Shown piece by piece: positions 39,601 to 49,551 of a stretch of DNA of 58,624 bases. Below the pieces are notes generated by a model, which saw nothing but the letters and a program-made list of their open reading frames with translations, made no database searches and was not told where the DNA came from. Position numbers and translations under genes: made by a program. The stretch is taken from NCBI GenBank assembly GCA_024644085.1, contig JAHELS010000012.1:1-58624 (forward strand), in the 5' to 3' direction. Positions within the stretch are counted from its first letter, which is position 1. Each line of letters starts with the position of its first letter. This stretch comes from Rhodopirellula sp. GTDB taxonomy: Bacteria; Planctomycetota; Planctomycetia; Pirellulales; Pirellulaceae.

Positions 39601-41139
39601 ACACGAAACGGTGAAATCGCACTGGTCGATGACCGTGGCCGTGAAATCGAATCCTACCCGGTGCCCACCGGTGCCACGTTGAAGGTCAAGGAAGGAAAAA
39701 AGGTCAAAGAAGGAACCGTGCTTTGCGAATGGAATCCCTATTCGATTCCGATTCTCTCGGAGGTCACCGGCAAGGTGCGATTCGAGGATATCGTCGAAGG
39801 CGAAACGATGCGTACCGAGCGCGAGGCCAGCGGCAACGTTCGCATGATGATTGTTGATCACAAGGGTGACCTGCACCCCCAGATCGTCGTCGAGGACATG
39901 GAAGGCAAGGCTTTGGATGTCCAATACTTGCCCGAGCGTGCGATGATCATGGCCAAAGAGGGTGGCGAAATCAGCCCCGGAACCGTGCTGGCAGAAATGC
40001 CGCGTGAAGCCGGCGGCGTCTCGGATATCACGGGCGGATTGCCGCGGGTCACCGAAATCTTCGAGGCACGCAAGCCAAAGGACCCCGCGGTGATCGCGGA
40101 AGTCGACGGTGAAGTCGAAATCCTCGCGGAACGAAAACGCGGCAAACGTACCATCATCGTCCGTAGCGAATCAGGAATCGAACGCGAACACCTCGTTCCC
40201 CACGGCAAGCATTTCCAGGTTCACAGCGGTGACATCGTCAAGGCCGGCCAGGCGCTGGTCGACGGACCTTTGGTGCCGCACGACATCTTGCGAGTCTCAG
40301 GCGAGGAAGCTGTCCAGCAGTACCTGTTGCATGAAATCCAACAGGTCTACCAATCGCAAAAAGTTGAGATCAACGACAAGCACTGTGAGATCATCATCGC
40401 CCGCATGTTGCGGAAGGTGAAAATCGAGACCTCCGGCGATACCAATCTGCTGCCCGGCCTGGTCATGGACCGCTTCCAATTCCGCAAGGCCAATGAGGAG
40501 CTTGCCGGGTGCCTCAAGATCACGAACCCTGGAGATAGCGACTACACCCAGGGAACGATCGTTCCCAAAGAAGCGTTCGAGCAGACCAATGCTCAGATCG
40601 AAACGCTCGGTGGTGCCCCGGCCAAAGGCAAACGTCCCAAGAGCGCCACGGCCAGCACGCAATTGTTGGGAATCACCAAGGCGGCGGTTCAATCCAACAG
40701 CTTCATCAGTGCCGCATCGTTCCAGGAAACCACCAAAGTGCTGACCGAAGCCGCCTTGGCGGGTAAGGTCGACAAGTTGGTCGGGTTGAAGGAGAACGTC
40801 ATCCTCGGTCACTTGATCCCGGCGGGTACCGGGTTCCGCATCTTCCAGGACTCGGAAGTCAACTATCGCCGCGAAGCGCTCGAAGAACTCGCCGCCGCAC
40901 CGGTGCACAGCCTCGAGGATAGCTTCCCGTTGCTCAATGCCGACGACGTGCCGCCCGTGGACGCTCCGGCCGCCATGGCGATGCCCGAGAGTTCGCCCCC
41001 CGCCGCAGTCGAACCGTCGATGGGCGAGGTGAACCCGACCCAAAGCGAAACGGAGACAGACGAGTCGCCCGTCACCGGCAGCAGCGAAGGTGCTTCGCCC
41101 GAGAGCAACGAGGCGATCACCGGCGGTGGTCAGGACTGA
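36700..41139 (+). CDS. rpoC: RNA polymerase beta-prime subunit with acidic C-terminal tail
   Basis: The 1479 residues include the zinc ribbon ([20 protein letters not shown]), the metal-binding catalytic loop NADFDGDQM at about residue 457, the bridge-helix and trigger-loop regions ([20 protein letters not shown]) and the C-terminal clamp. The last 75 residues are Pro, Ser and acidic and appear disordered, beyond the usual end of bacterial RpoC. The start at ATG 36700 fits the family N-terminus [18 protein letters not shown]. Confidence 0.99.
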   Translation: MSIGETNSYDRINDYASVRISLARPQDIKSWSFGEVKKPETINYRTYRPEKDGLFCERIFGPEKDWECACGKYRGMKYKGMICDRCGVKVTHSRVRRKRMGHIELAAPVVHIWFFKAMPSRLGNLLDMKTSSLEKVIYFQDYVVIDPGTTELEPQQLLTEEEYRAARAQYGDGSFEADMGAEAVRKLLNKLDLVQLSDKLRVDLDETGSKQKKKDLINRLKIVESIRDSDNRPEWMVLDVIPVIPPDLRPLVLLDSGNFATSDLNDLYRRIINRNNRLRKLVDLNAPEVIIRNEKRMLQQSVDALFDNNRCKRPVLGSSNRPLKSLTDMIKGKQGRFRENLLGKRVDYSARSVIVVGPRLRLHQCGLPKKIALELYQPFIIRRLKELGHADTIKSAKKMLERKDEEVWDILEQVIRNHPVLLNRAPTLHRMGIQAFEPTLVEGNAIHLHPLVCKGFNADFDGDQMAVHLPLSIEAQVESHTLMMSTNNVFAPSNGKPIMSPSQDIVMGCYYTTVEMPDQRGEGMIFSGYHEVDLALAQGVIALHAKVKMRLPKFQKLKTEEDDGQYGALIETTPGRVRFNEMLPDGMDFYNRAMRSGDLAGVISDCYQRLGRKATINLLDDMMQMGFRESTRSGLSFATDDLVTPDTKTSYIKNAEKEVMKLKKQYDRGLMTGQERYNHVLDEWTHARELITKDMMDAMKTDVREGGWYVNPVYLMSHSGARGGIEQIRQLAGMRGLMAKPTGEIIETPIKANFREGLSVLEYFSSTHGARKGLADTALKTADSGYLTRKLADVAQNVVVTMDDCGTTQGITKGVVYRGEKVEVSLVDSINGRVSRQSIVNPVTDELIVEENEMITPEIARKIEGMGLEKIQVRTPMTCDAPLGVCRRCYGMDMSTGALVEEGMAVGIIAAQSIGEPGTQLTMRTFHIGGSVSKQSVESDIKSKKEGEIRLTRIRSVENQAGEQIVLTRNGEIALVDDRGREIESYPVPTGATLKVKEGKKVKEGTVLCEWNPYSIPILSEVTGKVRFEDIVEGETMRTEREASGNVRMMIVDHKGDLHPQIVVEDMEGKALDVQYLPERAMIMAKEGGEISPGTVLAEMPREAGGVSDITGGLPRVTEIFEARKPKDPAVIAEVDGEVEILAERKRGKRTIIVRSESGIEREHLVPHGKHFQVHSGDIVKAGQALVDGPLVPHDILRVSGEEAVQQYLLHEIQQVYQSQKVEINDKHCEIIIARMLRKVKIETSGDTNLLPGLVMDRFQFRKANEELAGCLKITNPGDSDYTQGTIVPKEAFEQTNAQIETLGGAPAKGKRPKSATASTQLLGITKAAVQSNSFISAASFQETTKVLTEAALAGKVDKLVGLKENVILGHLIPAGTGFRIFQDSEVNYRREALEELAAAPVHSLEDSFPLLNADDVPPVDAPAAMAMPESSPPAAVEPSMGEVNPTQSETETDESPVTGSSEGASPESNEAITGGGQD

Positions 41140-41164
41140 GCGCGGTACCCTTTAGATCTCAGTC
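41134..41164 (+). terminator. Possible hairpin after rpoC
   Basis: GACTGAG (41134-41140) and CTCAGTC (41158-41164) can pair across a 17-base loop. There is no T-run, so it is a candidate stem or Rho-associated site rather than an intrinsic terminator. Confidence 0.3.
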
Positions 41165-41211
41165 AGGGGCCAACAATCTGCGACGCTCTGGCTTGATCCA
41201 GCCCAGCGGCG

Positions 41212-42486
41212 CTACTTGCCCGCCGTTTGGGCCTTGCCCACGAGCGCGGCCAGCGCCGGATCGGGAATCGCGCGATGGGCCTCGTAGGGCGTCGTTTGTG
41301 CCCGGTAAACGCGTGCTTCCATCGCTTCGGCGAGCGAGAGCATGCCCCGTTCGCGAGCCGCGTCTTCGAGCGTCATGGCTGCCGCACCCTCGGCAATGAT
41401 ACGGCTCAGCACGCGGTCGGTTACGAGTATCTCCGGCACGCAGGCGAGCGCATCAAAACCATCTCCAAAACATTCATCACAACCAACCGAATCGCAAACG
41501 TGAGGCGTGTGGCCTGCCAATCGAGGCCGGATTCGATCGGAGATTTCCAAGTCACCGACGTCAACCGGACGTCGGCATGAGGAACACAGATGTCGAATCA
41601 AACGCTGCGTGATCACTCCGATCAGCGCGCTGGCCAGGAACTTTGGATTGGTGTCGTATTGCAGCATTGAATCGATCGCCTCGGCACAGCTCTTGGCGTG
41701 GATGGTACCGAGAACGAGTTGTCCGCTCGCTCCAGCTCGAACCGCGGCCGACGCGGTCCGCGAGTCGCGTATTTCCCCGATCATGATGACATCAGGACTG
41801 TGCCGCAGAACCGCGGAAAGAAGATCCGCAAAATCGAGCTCGGCGCGGAGATTGATCTGAGTCTGCATCACACCTGGAATCGCATGCTCGATCGGGTCTT
41901 CGAGCGTATGGATCTTTCGGGATCCATCGTTCAAAGCGTGGACGGCCGCATACAGCGTGCAGGACTTCCCGCTGGCGACCGGTCCGGCGACAAGGATCAA
42001 TCCTGATGGTCGATTGATCAGGTCGCAAACGATTTTGAACTCGGCATCATCGAACCCGAGGTTTTCGATCGACCGCGCGCCGCGCACCGGATCAAACAGT
42101 CGGACGGCGACATCCTGGCCAAACAGGGTGGGAATGCTGCTCAGGCGCAAGTCAACGATCCCGCCATCAGGAGTCGCCAAAACGCCACGCCCATCGGCCG
42201 GTCGGATCGTCTCGCCAGCATCCGCTCCGCCGAGAACACGAAGGTGACCCTGGAGTCGACGACCGTACGCACGCGCCAGACGTCGAACCGGTTCCACTCT
42301 GCCCAACCGCCGCACCGAGACAACGACACAATTCTCGGAATCCGAAACAAACAAGTCGCTTGCGTGGCGTTCCACAGCCCATTCGATCAGGTTTGAAGCG
42401 TAGACTTCCGGCGGGGTGAGCTCAATCTCGCCTTCGAGGGCCTGAGCATTAAAGTCGATTGCTTCATCTTTACTCACAGTTGCCAT
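41212..42486 (-). CDS. GspE/PilT-type secretion ATPase
   Basis: A GspE-family ATPase of 424 residues. The Walker A motif is GPVASGKSCT, with Asp and His boxes seen in TLEDPIEHAIPG and GTIHAKSCAEA, and a Walker B-type IMIGEIRDSRTASAA. Near residues 310-360, a zinc-type region has CSSC and CDSVGCDEC. The canonical N1 domain is short. It is probably the motor for assembling the pseudopilins coded at 27304-30984, and the absence of inner-membrane GspF/L/M genes here suggests they lie elsewhere. Confidence 0.9.
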   Translation of the reverse strand: MATVSKDEAIDFNAQALEGEIELTPPEVYASNLIEWAVERHASDLFVSDSENCVVVSVRRLGRVEPVRRLARAYGRRLQGHLRVLGGADAGETIRPADGRGVLATPDGGIVDLRLSSIPTLFGQDVAVRLFDPVRGARSIENLGFDDAEFKIVCDLINRPSGLILVAGPVASGKSCTLYAAVHALNDGSRKIHTLEDPIEHAIPGVMQTQINLRAELDFADLLSAVLRHSPDVIMIGEIRDSRTASAAVRAGASGQLVLGTIHAKSCAEAIDSMLQYDTNPKFLASALIGVITQRLIRHLCSSCRRPVDVGDLEISDRIRPRLAGHTPHVCDSVGCDECFGDGFDALACVPEILVTDRVLSRIIAEGAAAMTLEDAARERGMLSLAEAMEARVYRAQTTPYEAHRAIPDPALAALVGKAQTAGK

Positions 42487-42742
42487 TCCTCTGTCGAAGT
42501 ACGATAAGTCGTCGCTGCATCTACAATCTTTGCAGCGTGACTATGCACGATCCAATGGTCCGATGCAAAGTCATCCGGCGAATCACTGGAAAAAACCGCC
42601 AGATTCATCTCCGACGGGTAGCCGCTTTCCCCCTCTCGTGCGACGCTTTGCCCAACGGTCAAAGGAGAGATCGTCCGTACATCAGCCGGCTCGATCCGTC
42701 GCCAGGTGATTTTCGCGGCGTGAACCAGGTCCAGTGTCATTC

Positions 42743-44215
42743 ATGGATATTAATCCCAAACGATCCGACTTGGGCGCCGTTTCCGCACGTGACCTCCTGC
42801 GATCGTACTTTGGGTACACCGGATTCAGGGGGCGGCAGGCCGAAATCATCGAACATGTGAAATCGGGTCGCCACGCCATGGTCGTCATGCCCACTGGCAT
42901 GGGAAAATCGCTCTGCTACCAAATCCCCGCTCTGGAAACCGATCCCGGTCGCGGCGAATTGGTACTGGTGCTTTCCCCGCTGATCGCCCTGATGCAGGAC
43001 CAGGTCAACGCATTGATCGCCCGCGGAATCGACGCAACCCTGATCAATTCGTCACTGGATCGCCAGACACGGCTGACGCGGTACGCGGAGTTGACCGACG
43101 GCAAGTACCGTTTGCTCTATGTCACCCCGGAGCGTTTTCGCAAGCCGGATTTCCTTGAAGCGTTAAAACCACGCACGGTTTCACTCCTGGCCGTCGACGA
43201 AGCCCATTGCGTGAGCCAATGGGGACACGATTTCCGGCCCGATTATTCGCGGCTTGCGGAAATACGCACGCTGCTCGGTGATCCGACGACGATCGCATTG
43301 ACGGCAACCGCCACCGCCGAGTGCCGCACGGACATTTATCGCCAACTCGGAATCGACGCATCGGATATCACGCTCTTCCACGAAGGGATCGATCGCCCGA
43401 ATCTTGCACTGGAGGTCCGAGAAGTCTGGGGCGACGGCGACAAGCTCGATGCGATTCAGGAGGCGTTGAGTCATGAACGATACCGAGGCGGGAGCGTGAT
43501 TGTCTATTTCTCCCTGATCAAAACGCTGCAAAGATTCAGCGACTCATTGCTCAGCCGCGGTGTCGATCACGTTTGCTACCACGGAGATTTGCCGCGCGAA
43601 AAACGCCGACGCATTCAGGACGAATTCATGACCGGCGATGCGGACGTGGTGTTGGCGACCAATGCATTTGGGATGGGTATCGACAAGGAAGATATCCGCG
43701 TAGTGATGCATGCCGAGACACCCGGATCAATCGAATCGTACTACCAGGAAATCGGCCGCGCCGGTCGCGACAACCGGCCGAGTTTGTGCCTGTGGCTGTA
43801 TGACCAAAATGACCTGATGACGCAGATGCAATTCATCGAGTGGTCAAATCCCGATGCTGATTTCTATTCGCGCGTGTACACAACGCTGACACAGCGAAAC
43901 GAGGAGTGTCGCGCATTTGGACTCGATTGGATGAACGAGCGGTTGCAACGCGTTAGCCGGCACGATCATCGTTTGGCCACCGCGATCGCGATGCTCGACC
44001 GCCACGGGATCGTCGCCGGGCCCCGACCGCCGGAATGCTTCGATGTGCTCGGCCCAATACCCTCTGATTTCGAGAACCGGGCGCACTTGGGTGAGAAAAA
44101 GCGTCGCGATCAACAGCGGTTGTACGCGATGGTCCAGTTCGCGCAGACAACGTACGACCGAAAACAGTTTCTGAATCAATACTTTCTCGGCGATGATCCC
44201 ACGGATCACTCGTAA
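42743..44215 (+). CDS. Short RecQ-family DNA helicase
   Basis: Starts at ATG 42743 (an in-frame GTG lies at 42734). The helicase core is complete: MPTGMGKSLCYQ (Walker A), DEAHCVSQWGHDFRPDY (DEAH box), TATATAECR and VVLATNAFGMGIDKEDIRVV, with EIGRAGRDNR (motif VI). 490 residues. The RecQ zinc-binding subdomain normally follows as a conserved CxxxxLLxYFGE then Cys pattern; here the aligned sequence is YDRKQFLNQYFLG and the protein stops without any of the zinc Cys residues or the RQC/HRDC domains. It is a short core-only RecQ. The last ten bases overlap the converging sulfatase gene. Confidence 0.9.
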   Translation: MDINPKRSDLGAVSARDLLRSYFGYTGFRGRQAEIIEHVKSGRHAMVVMPTGMGKSLCYQIPALETDPGRGELVLVLSPLIALMQDQVNALIARGIDATLINSSLDRQTRLTRYAELTDGKYRLLYVTPERFRKPDFLEALKPRTVSLLAVDEAHCVSQWGHDFRPDYSRLAEIRTLLGDPTTIALTATATAECRTDIYRQLGIDASDITLFHEGIDRPNLALEVREVWGDGDKLDAIQEALSHERYRGGSVIVYFSLIKTLQRFSDSLLSRGVDHVCYHGDLPREKRRRIQDEFMTGDADVVLATNAFGMGIDKEDIRVVMHAETPGSIESYYQEIGRAGRDNRPSLCLWLYDQNDLMTQMQFIEWSNPDADFYSRVYTTLTQRNEECRAFGLDWMNERLQRVSRHDHRLATAIAMLDRHGIVAGPRPPECFDVLGPIPSDFENRAHLGEKKRRDQQRLYAMVQFAQTTYDRKQFLNQYFLGDDPTDHS

Positions 44216-45762
44216 TCCCATTTCATGATCCAGGGATCATCCATTTCTTTCTGCATGGCCTTGAGTTTTGCCTTGTAACGCTCCAACACGTCGCGGTGGC
44301 CCGTGCTTTCGGCAAGATTCGTCGTTTCATTGGGGTCGGCGGCGATGTCGAAAAGTTCAAACTCGGGTCGTTGGATATATCGTCCCACGGTCATATTGCC
44401 ATAAGCAGCGTCCTCGCCCTTGGCCCACTGAGCCTGCCAACTGCTGGCCGCCCACAGATCCGACGCAAAGGGGTAGGGCAGGGGGTGGGCAATGTTCCAG
44501 ATCAACTTGTACTTGTCGTCGCGAACAACCCGCATCGGGTAATACATTTGGATCTCGTGAAACGTGTGGGACGCGAAGATCGTTTCGTGGTGCGGATCAT
44601 TCGGTTTCTCGAGGCAATGCATCCATGATCGCCCGTGGTACGAATCAAACTTCTTGTTTCCATTGCGATTCTCTTTCACCGCTTCGCCTCGCTCCCGCCA
44701 AAACTTGTCGGGGTCGAGCGAGTTCTTCGGTGCGTTTGTCTTGTGGTTGAGACCGCCGCCGAAATCGAGCAGCGTCGGCGTGATGTCGATGTGGCTGATC
44801 AATGCCTCGGACTCGGCGCCGCGCTGTTTCTGGTAGGGATCGCGTACCACCATCGGAACCCGCAACCCTCCTTCATAGACGGTTGTCTTGCCGCCCGCGA
44901 ACGCCATCCCGTGATCGCTGGTGAAGACGATCATCGTCTTGTCGTACAGATCGGCTTCCTTGAGGATTTCAACGAGCCGGGCCACGCCCTGGTCGATTCG
45001 TGCGCACGATTGATAGTACTGCGCGAGTTCCTCGCGCGTCTCGGGCGTGTCGGGAAGGAAAGGTGGAACAACCACCTCAGCGGGATCAAAGAATACTTCC
45101 TCGACGCCTTCGTGAGCGGCGTCGTGCGGCTTGTTCCCAAACAAGTCGGCTTTGAGCTTCAGTTTTGAATCCCCGTCCGTGCCGCCGCCGCGGTGCGGAT
45201 CGGAGGTGGCAAAGTACAAAAAGAACGGCCGGTCATCCGACGAGTCGGTGATGAATTCCCGGCTCGTCTCGGCCATCGCGACCGCGTTACGCCCGTTCCC
45301 CTTCATGTAGGTCTCGTAATGATAGACCGATTCCGGCGCGACGTGATATTTACCGATGTGGCCGGTTCGGTAGCCAGCCCGCTCCATCACTCGGGGCAGC
45401 GACAAACGGACGACGTCGTGGAATGATGCAAACTTGTGATAGTGATGCTGGTGCCCGAATTGGCCATTGCGGTGGTTGTGCAGACCACTCATGACAACGC
45501 TCCGGCTTGCACTGCACGAAGCGGTCGTGGCAAATGCGTTTCGAAAAATCAATCCATCACGCGCGACCGCGTCGATCGCCGGGGTCACGGCAACCCGATC
45601 TCCATAGCACCCAAGTGTCGGACTCTCGTCATCGGTGATAATGAACAACACATTTCGTTCGGCGGCGAAGCAACGGTCACTAAAACAGGTAACGGAAGCG
45701 GCAAGCAGAAAAAAACCGATCACAATGGAACAATCGGAGAACAAGAAATGGATACGTCGCAT
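44206..45762 (-). CDS. Secreted sulfatase
   Basis: From ATG 45762 the product is about 518 residues with a signal peptide (CSIVIGFFLLAASVTCF). Sulfatase motifs follow: NVLFIITDDESPTLGCYGD at the N-terminal metal site, CSASRSVVMSGLHNHRNG with Cys83 as the formylglycine residue, and FTSDHGMAFAGGKTTVYEG. The long frame to 46617 upstream is antisense to the next gene and is not included. The substrate is unknown. The nearby plus-strand operon starts about 100 bases away, in the opposite direction. Confidence 0.95.
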   Translation of the reverse strand: MRRIHFLFSDCSIVIGFFLLAASVTCFSDRCFAAERNVLFIITDDESPTLGCYGDRVAVTPAIDAVARDGLIFRNAFATTASCSASRSVVMSGLHNHRNGQFGHQHHYHKFASFHDVVRLSLPRVMERAGYRTGHIGKYHVAPESVYHYETYMKGNGRNAVAMAETSREFITDSSDDRPFFLYFATSDPHRGGGTDGDSKLKLKADLFGNKPHDAAHEGVEEVFFDPAEVVVPPFLPDTPETREELAQYYQSCARIDQGVARLVEILKEADLYDKTMIVFTSDHGMAFAGGKTTVYEGGLRVPMVVRDPYQKQRGAESEALISHIDITPTLLDFGGGLNHKTNAPKNSLDPDKFWRERGEAVKENRNGNKKFDSYHGRSWMHCLEKPNDPHHETIFASHTFHEIQMYYPMRVVRDDKYKLIWNIAHPLPYPFASDLWAASSWQAQWAKGEDAAYGNMTVGRYIQRPEFELFDIAADPNETTNLAESTGHRDVLERYKAKLKAMQKEMDDPWIMKWDYE

Positions 45763-45858
45763 CAGCGCACTTCGATTGGAGTGGTAAAGTATTCCTGTCT
45801 GGCAGTGGTGCCCAGAGACGGATGGTGAACCGGAGATTCTAATGAGTATCGAGGCAAC

Positions 45859-47586
45859 ATGCTGACCGCCGCAAAGAATCCGCTCGTGACCCCTTCGGTT
45901 GCGACAACGGTCTTGCAGCTCGTGTTCCTGGCGCTGGCGGTTCCGGCGCCGGCGGCTGACCGGACCACACTTCTGGTTCCATTGGCCAGCGATTTGGTCA
46001 CAGCCGAACTTCCCGATGGAGTGTACGCGGACCAGGCGATGGGTGACGCTGCCAGCGACGGCTGGAAGGCCTACGTGCGGATCTGGCAAGCCCATCATCA
46101 GGACCCGGCCGATCCCACGATTCGACGGTTTCTCGGCTTGCCTTTGACGCAGTCGTTCGAGGCGACCGCAAAGCGGGGACGATCGTCGCCTCGTTGGCTC
46201 GGATGGCGGCCAGGATCGTACGCCCAGGTCGACACGCCGCACTTTGTCATTTACAGCCGGGCCGATGGCCCAGCGAGCAAACGGGTCGCGGAGGACCTTG
46301 AACGTTGTTATTGGGTGTGGACGCAGATGTTCTTTCCGCTTTGGGAAGCCGCCGCGCAGGTGTCGGGAATCGTTGAAGGGTTGCCCTCTGATCAATCGGT
46401 TCAAGAGTTTCTGCAGGACAACTCCGGACGGATCACGATTCGCAGAAAGCTGCGTGTTGTGCTGTTTCGCGACGCGGAGGAGTATCAGCAAACGCTCGGC
46501 CGAGATATACCCGGTATCGAACGGTCGACCGGTTTTTACAACGACGAAAAGCAAACGACTTTCCTGTACGCTTCCGAGGCCGATGATGCAGCGACGCGCC
46601 GTCATGAAATGGTGCACCAGTTATTTCGCGAAGCAACTCGGTCGGCACTGGGACGTGACATTCCCGGCGACCAGTCGGGATTCTGGTTGATCGAAGGGAT
46701 CGCGGGTTACTGTGAGTCGCTCTATATCGGCGAAAGCTTTGCTACGGTGGGAGGTTGGGATTGTTCACGACTTCAATATGCGCGATATCGCATGCTTGTC
46801 GGTGGTGACCATATGCCGATGGCCGAATTGAGCGCTGACGGGCGAACCGATGCACAACAACGCCAGGACATTGCGCGATGGTACGCGCACGCCATCGCAC
46901 AAACCCATCATCTGCTCGATGGTGGCGACCCCGGTCACCGCGGCTGGGTCTACGATCAACTCGCCGAACGATACAAGATCCGCGCGGAGATTCCCGGCAA
47001 CGAGCGCAGCTTAAACTTTGACTCGGTGGATGCGTCGATTCGCCGGTTTCTTTCGATCGATGACCTACACATCGAAGCAAATCCGGTCCACCGACCACTG
47101 CATGACTTGGTGCTTGCCGCATGTCAAGTGACCGAGCGTGGGTTGAATTTGATCCCTCCGTCGCCTCATCTGCGTTGGCTCGACCTGGCGAGGCTGCCGA
47201 TCGGCAATGAAGCCGTGGTGCGGTTGATTCCCGATGCTGCTTCGCTCGAACAACTCACGCTCGAAGCGACCAAAACCGATGCGGCCTTGGTAGAGACATT
47301 GAAAAATGCCTCGAGCCTCCGTGAACTTGATCTAAGCTGGACACCGCTGGACGATGCTGTGATCGAAGCGGTTTCCAGCGCGTCTGAGATGTCGGTGCTG
47401 TGGATGACTGGTACCAACGTCACTGATGAGTCGATCGATATCATTGCAAGAATGCGAAATCTCACGAGCGTCGACTTGCAACGCACCCAGGTCACCGCGG
47501 AAGGCATTGCGCGGCTGCGTTCCGCCAGACCCGACCTCGAAATCAACCCGTTGCAACTGCGGGCTGCACAACCGCAATCGCCATGA
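45859..47586 (+). CDS. Secreted gluzincin-like protein with leucine-rich repeats
   Basis: A signal peptide (SVATTVLQLVFLALAVPAPA) leads to a 400-residue region with an HExxH metalloprotease motif (RRHEMVHQLFREA) and the downstream Glu in FWLIEGIAGYCES, characteristic of the DUF1570-type gluzincins. The last 150 residues are LRR units of planctomycete type (LRELDLSWTPLDDAVIEA; LTSVDLQRTQVTAEGIA). 575 residues. It is extracytoplasmic. The stop overlaps the start of the LarA-family gene (ATGA at 47583), linking it to the sugar-acid genes. Proteolytic activity is inferred. Confidence 0.85.
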   Translation: MLTAAKNPLVTPSVATTVLQLVFLALAVPAPAADRTTLLVPLASDLVTAELPDGVYADQAMGDAASDGWKAYVRIWQAHHQDPADPTIRRFLGLPLTQSFEATAKRGRSSPRWLGWRPGSYAQVDTPHFVIYSRADGPASKRVAEDLERCYWVWTQMFFPLWEAAAQVSGIVEGLPSDQSVQEFLQDNSGRITIRRKLRVVLFRDAEEYQQTLGRDIPGIERSTGFYNDEKQTTFLYASEADDAATRRHEMVHQLFREATRSALGRDIPGDQSGFWLIEGIAGYCESLYIGESFATVGGWDCSRLQYARYRMLVGGDHMPMAELSADGRTDAQQRQDIARWYAHAIAQTHHLLDGGDPGHRGWVYDQLAERYKIRAEIPGNERSLNFDSVDASIRRFLSIDDLHIEANPVHRPLHDLVLAACQVTERGLNLIPPSPHLRWLDLARLPIGNEAVVRLIPDAASLEQLTLEATKTDAALVETLKNASSLRELDLSWTPLDDAVIEAVSSASEMSVLWMTGTNVTDESIDIIARMRNLTSVDLQRTQVTAEGIARLRSARPDLEINPLQLRAAQPQSP

Positions 47587-48857
47587 CGTTGGAACCCATG
47601 CTTCCCGAGATGTTTGCCGTGCGCCAGCTTTTCGCGTCGCATGCGGTTGACGACGTGACCGATGCGGTTCGCAGCGCGCTTCAGGTCTCCGGTTTGAGAA
47701 GCAGGATCGAGCCAGGTCAAAGGGTCGCGATCGCGGTGGGCAGTCGCGGGATTGCGAATCTCCGCGAAATCATCGCCGAAGTCGTGCGGTTCGTCTCGGG
47801 CGCCGGCGGCAAGCCAATGATTGTTCCGGCCATGGGCAGCCACGGAGGGGCCACCGCCGAAGGCCAACGGGCGGTGCTGGCAAAGTACGGCATCGACGAT
47901 TCAATCGGCTGTGGAATCGACGCGACGATGGACACGGTCCTCGTTGGGCAAACCGGTGATGGCGTCGATGTTCACTTCGACAAAGTCGCAAGCCAGGCGG
48001 ACCATGTGATCGTTGTCAACCGCGTCAAGCCGCACACGCGACTGGTCGGCGATTACGAGAGCGGCCTCGTGAAATTGCTGATGATCGGTCTGGGCAAACA
48101 TCACGGTGCAAAGCTTTATCACCAGGTATTTCCCGATTACGGCTACAGTCTCAACAGTCTGGCTCCGTCAATTGTCTCGATGATACTCGAGCGCATGCCA
48201 ATCACACTCGGACTCGCCATCGTCGAAGATGCGTTCGAGAATACATCCCTCGTCGAGGCGGTCGAGCCGGATCAACTGCTGAACCGTGAGCGAGAATTGT
48301 TGCAGATAGCGAAGTCTCAAATGCCCCGACTGCCGTTTGACCATGCGGATTTGTTGGTGGTTGATCAGATCGGAAAAGAAATCAGCGGCACGGGTATGGA
48401 CACCAATGTCATCGGCCGCAAATGGAACGACCGGTGCGCCGCGCCGGAGGAATACCCGAAAGTCCGTCAGATCTACTTGCGCTCGCTGACGAAACAAACG
48501 GCCGGCAATGCCTGCGGTGTCGGATTGTCTGAGTATTGCCACCAACGAGTCGTCGACGACATGGACGCGGAGGTAACAAAGATCAATTGTGTCACGGCCG
48601 CGCATGTCACTGGAGGTGCCGTGCCACTCGCATTCGGGTCGGACCTTGATGCATTGACGGCCGTTGTTTCGCAAACCCGCGAGGATCGGATCGCGGGCCT
48701 GAAATGGATGTGGATTCGCGACACGCTGCATCTCGACCGCGTTACGTGCAGCTCGGCGTTTTGGGATGAGGCATCGACGCGCGACGATCTAGAAATTCTC
48801 TGCAAACCGCGACCACTCCGATTCGGTGCCGACTCGAACCTCGTTCCTGTTACCTGA
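47583..48857 (+). CDS. LarA-family nickel-pincer type enzyme (racemase/epimerase-like)
   Basis: The 424 residues are related to lactate racemase LarA. The LarA cofactor-binding residues have plausible counterparts: His87 in MGSHGGAT, His151 in NRVKPHT, Lys164 in ESGLVKLL, and His173, His174 or His180 in GLGKHHGA and KLYH. LarA works with a nickel pincer nucleotide made by LarB, LarC and LarE, none of which is in this window. Some LarA homologues epimerise sugar acids; the neighbours KDPG aldolase and KDG kinase support an aldonate or uronate substrate. Cytoplasmic. Confidence 0.8.
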   Translation: MTLEPMLPEMFAVRQLFASHAVDDVTDAVRSALQVSGLRSRIEPGQRVAIAVGSRGIANLREIIAEVVRFVSGAGGKPMIVPAMGSHGGATAEGQRAVLAKYGIDDSIGCGIDATMDTVLVGQTGDGVDVHFDKVASQADHVIVVNRVKPHTRLVGDYESGLVKLLMIGLGKHHGAKLYHQVFPDYGYSLNSLAPSIVSMILERMPITLGLAIVEDAFENTSLVEAVEPDQLLNRERELLQIAKSQMPRLPFDHADLLVVDQIGKEISGTGMDTNVIGRKWNDRCAAPEEYPKVRQIYLRSLTKQTAGNACGVGLSEYCHQRVVDDMDAEVTKINCVTAAHVTGGAVPLAFGSDLDALTAVVSQTREDRIAGLKWMWIRDTLHLDRVTCSSAFWDEASTRDDLEILCKPRPLRFGADSNLVPVT

Positions 48858-48888
48858 TCCGGTGCTCGCTGCGAAAAAGGAGTCTTTG

Positions 48889-49551
48889 ATGGAATCTTTG
48901 TTTTCCCAGCAGACGCTGGACCGGATCGAAAAAAGCGGCGTGATCGCCGTCCTGGTGATCGACGTGGCTGAACACGTTGTGCCGCTCGCCAAGGCGCTGC
49001 TGGCGTGTGGAATCGAGACGATGGAACTAACGTTGCGGACCGATGCGGCGCTCGAGGCTCTGAGGCGGGTTCGATCCGAGGTGCCCGACATGCTCGCCGG
49101 TGTCGGCACGGTGCTTTCAACCGACCAGGTCGACGCGGCGGCCGAGGCGGGTGCGGAATTCGCGGTTTCACCCGGCTTGAACCCCGACGTGGTGCGACAT
49201 GCCCAGGACGCCGGGCTACCCTTCGCCCCAGGCGTGATGACGCCGAGCGAGGTGGAGGCAGCGATTGAACTGGGATGTCGCGAGTTGAAGTTCTTCCCGG
49301 CCGAACCAAGTGGCGGCATCAAGTACTTGCGAACGATGTACGCGCCGTACGCGCACCTCGGACTTCAGTTCATTCCGCTTGGCGGAATCAATGCGGACAA
49401 CATGGCGGGCTATCTTTTCGACGCAGCCGTGCCGGCAATCGGCGGATCTTGGATCGCGCCGCGAAAACTGATTCGATCGGAAAACTGGTCGGCCGTAATC
49501 GACAACGCGACCGACGCCAGACGCATCGTCAAGGAATTGAGATTGAAATGA
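48889..49551 (+). CDS. eda: 2-keto-3-deoxy-6-phosphogluconate aldolase
   Basis: The ATG at 48889 has AAAAAGGAG upstream. The KDPG aldolase signature is present: Glu46 in METMELTLRT and Schiff-base Lys134 in RELKFFPAEPSGG, positions that match E. coli Eda (45 and 133). GVMTPSEVEAA and IPLGGINADN complete the barrel. 220 residues. It splits KDPG to pyruvate and glyceraldehyde-3-phosphate in the Entner-Doudoroff route. The next gene starts inside its stop (ATGA). Confidence 0.97.
   Translation: MESLFSQQTLDRIEKSGVIAVLVIDVAEHVVPLAKALLACGIETMELTLRTDAALEALRRVRSEVPDMLAGVGTVLSTDQVDAAAEAGAEFAVSPGLNPDVVRHAQDAGLPFAPGVMTPSEVEAAIELGCRELKFFPAEPSGGIKYLRTMYAPYAHLGLQFIPLGGINADNMAGYLFDAAVPAIGGSWIAPRKLIRSENWSAVIDNATDARRIVKELRLK

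Noticed and set aside
41134-41164. Intrinsic terminator after rpoC
   Set aside because: A stem is present but no T-run follows, so it is listed only as a weak candidate.
45763-46617. Long minus-strand extension of the sulfatase frame
   Set aside because: It lies antisense to the plus-strand gluzincin gene, has a composition unlike a protein, and a clear signal peptide begins at 45762.
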